Source: Trichomonas tenax
Taxonomy: Eukaryota; Parabasalia; Trichomonadida; Trichomonadidae
Direction of reading: 5' to 3'
Length of the DNA stretch: 37,384 nt
NCBI GenBank assembly: GCA_023091735.1
Contig: JALKBU010000481.1
Coordinates: 1 to 37,384, forward strand
Both the position numbers and the translations under genes were made by a program. Positions 35,540 to 37,384 of this stretch are shown piece by piece. Under the pieces are notes generated by a model, which saw nothing but the letters and a program-made list of their open reading frames with translations, did not search any database and was not told the origin of the DNA. Within the stretch, counting starts at the first letter, position 1. Each line of letters opens with the position of its first letter.

Positions 35540-36400
35540 ATCTAAGTTATTTTTTATTTTGTTTGTTATCTAATCATTCCATATTAAGCATCACAATTAA
35601 TTTAACTTATTGCGTAAACTTAATTTTCATACCCTTATTACTACAAATATCAAGCTTAATTATTCAAGAAATACCCTACTTTTCCTACATCTGGACTAAA
35701 AAAAATAGGTAAATTTGAGAATCTATACAATATAACTATAGTGGAAGACTTTATTTTGTGGATATGGATAGAGAACGACCATAAGAAACATCAGCATGAA
35801 TATGAGGTGAATTTAAAGTGTTGAATGAAATTGATGGGAATATTAAAATTTGAAATATAGTCCAGGGTTGGGGTTAGAATCTACAGTATGATGTTAGTAT
35901 GTTTGAAATGGTAGAAAGCTTATATCAATTGTATTGAAACAAATTGAATCTGAATCAAGATCCTATTGATGTGTTTAGATAGATTAATTAAACGATATGA
36001 TTGTATTGTGCAATGCTAATATATAGGGAATATGTGTAGACTAATTAAAAAGCATATATGAAGAGTTTTGAAACGTTTTATTGTGTTATTTACATATGAT
36101 GGTGTGAACATTCTTATACATAACTTGTTAATGAGTATTTCATATATTTGATGAAAGTATAATGAAATTTAATTTTGAAGTGATACAAAATATTAAAACA
36201 AATTAGTCTAAATAAGCGCATTCGTTATAGGTAGCTTCATATATAATGGACATGAAAATGATATAGATATATATGAAATAAAATCAAAATGGAAAAAAAA
36301 TTTAGCATTTTATGAGCGTTTTGTTACGAATATATATTGGCATGGTTCTTAGTATAGTGTGGAATAGAGATTATAATATAATTTCATGAAAATATATTTC
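35540..36400. other. Gene-free AT-rich stretch
   Basis: No open frame with coding character or clear repeat is seen on either strand. Confidence 0.5.
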
Positions 36401-36503
36401 TGCCATGTAAAATTGATTTGTCATGTATATTCGGGAATTTGACATGTAATTATAACTGACACGTAAACTTGGTTTTGACGTGTAAGTGGCATCTGACACG
36501 TCA
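36401..36503 (+). promoter_or_regulatory. Six-copy array of TGACAYGTAA-type elements
   Basis: Copies are TGCCATGTAA (36401), TGTCATGTAT (36419), TGACATGTAA (36440), TGACACGTAA (36457), TGACGTGTAA (36476) and TGACACGTCA (36494). Start-to-start spacing is 17-21 bp, about two helical turns. All have one orientation. No coding gene follows within the window. Confidence 0.6.
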
Positions 36504-37384
36504 AATTAAGAACCTAACAACAATTTAGAATTTGATGATATAAAAATAATAGGACGAATGCATAGTTAACATAAATATGTATTTCATTTTAAAAGAATCA
36601 AAGGATAAATTTTTTGTTTTTCTTTTTTCTTTTGATTTCGAATTTGATAATGTAATAATATTTGTATTAAAAAACCAATATCTTTGACAATTGATCTGTT
36701 TCTTGTCCATTTGTTCCAACGTAGACGTATGCTTTGTGAGATGGAGAACAAACATGTCAATTAGAAAAAAATGCACTGTCGTTTTAAAACTGAAAATTTG
36801 ATTGAAAATACGTTGTTGTGAGTAATCTTAAGATTAAATTGCATAGAAGTATCTATTTATTAATTATTGTGTTTGGCGCCAAAATTAGCGGTTTTGCCAG
36901 AACGAATTGAAGTCATGTCCCTGCCTCTTCCCGCTCCCTCTCCTCCTCTTGGCCATTGATCAAGGCACCCCTACCACATCCCCTAGCGCGCGTCCCTTTC
37001 CCCACTCTCCCAGGGCCCCGGGAGAGTTTGTTCTCCGTTTTGTCATGTAGAGTGACAAAAAGGTCACTTTACATTTTTGCTGACAATGTAACGTGTCTAC
37101 ATGACAAACCTCTATTTGCTCAGTTGCAGCCCCTCTCTTGCAATGTCTCAATTTCGAGCAAATCAACTGCACCCAGCCATTGCTACAAGATCATGCTAAC
37201 TAGGAGCTCCAGCAATTGGAGAAAGCCCCGAATTTGATCAAATCTGCAATTACCAGTCACTACGAATTTCGAGCCACTCAGCAGCATCCATACACTGTTG
37301 TAGCTCCAAAGCGCGCTACACGGCAGCAACTGCCACGAAACCACGAATTTCGAGATTTACAAGTAGCAGCCTGTTACAAACGCT
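36504..37384. other. Gene-free right end; GC-richer block with diverged repeats
   Basis: From about 36890 base composition changes sharply to GC-rich. Open frames here have no family resemblance. A near-palindrome built on ACTCTCCC/GGGAGAGT spans 37004-37027. The word CGAATTTCGAG or a close form recurs at 37149, 37229, 37262 and 37343; the first pair and the last pair are 80-81 bp apart, and the sequences after 37149 and 37262 are alignable. This looks like the edge of a repeat family or inserted DNA that continues beyond the window. Confidence 0.5.
37039..37108. repeat. Nested inverted repeats with TGTCATGTAG and GTGAC words
   Basis: Outer arms TTTGTCATGTAGA (37039-37051) and TCTACATGACAAA (37096-37108) are perfectly complementary. 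Inside are AGTGAC (37051-37056) with GTCACT (37063-37068), and TTACATT with AATGTAA. The element combines both promoter-type words found elsewhere in the window. Confidence 0.6.

Noticed and set aside
36956..37237. 93-codon open frame in the GC-rich right end
   Set aside because: It starts at TTG, runs through the palindromes and repeats and resembles no family.
1..37384. CRISPR arrays, rRNA, spliceosomal introns
   Set aside because: No regular spacer array, no rRNA core words and no trichomonad intron 3' signal (ACTAACACACAG-type) were seen.

Overview
The window looks like nuclear DNA of a trichomonad parabasalid (Trichomonas/Tritrichomonas type). The species cannot be fixed from the sequence alone. 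The reasons are: strong AT richness between genes, compact intronless genes, a BspA-type leucine-rich-repeat protein, a Pmp-like GGAI-repeat membrane protein with a Thr/Pro stalk, Inr-like TCACT boxes 10-11 nt before some start codons, stop codons set inside TAAA, and Maverick/Polinton-type debris at the left end.

Layout. 1-2522 is probably a decayed Maverick fragment: the 3' end of a Lys/Glu-rich gene, a tandem repeat, a truncated capsid-like ORF, a frameshifted small ORF and a 77-codon ORF. It carries short GC-rich double-hairpin inserts. 2964-3593 encodes an acidic unknown protein and 5235-6299 a BspA-like protein. 8604-11801 (minus) encodes a large Rap/Ran-GAP protein whose catalytic Asn position reads Asp. 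About 3.7 kb of gene-poor DNA follows, with a 78-bp near-perfect palindrome. 15469-17643 is the Pmp-like surface protein. 17755-19866 (minus) is CPSF100-like and shares a 232-bp GTGAC-rich promoter with a divergent 513-residue gene. Then come a Ser/Lys/Glu-rich protein, AIP1/WDR1 (actin turnover), a GNAT acetyltransferase without an in-frame ATG, a small unknown, a METTL13-like methyltransferase, a tail-anchored TPR-like protein, RNase P/MRP Pop4, a bromodomain protein, a 7TM-RGS protein (minus), an NXF1/Mex67-like export factor (minus) and a degenerate BET-like protein. The right end (35540-37384) is gene-free. It holds a six-copy TGACAYGTAA array and a GC-richer block with diverged ~80-bp repeats.

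How the parts relate. No operon logic is visible. Several genes nevertheless act on RNA or chromatin (CPSF100, Pop4, NXF1, bromodomain, BET-like). Two promoter grammars recur. One is the GTCACTTTT/AAAAGTGAC box. The other is a pair of TGNCATRTAA elements 20 bp apart, ending about 12-14 nt before a start codon.

The best candidates for something undescribed are the ~30-bp double-hairpin inserts (one codon-phased in a gene, one in a tandem repeat with an empty-site copy beside it) and the TGACAYGTAA element, including its six-fold array with no gene nearby.
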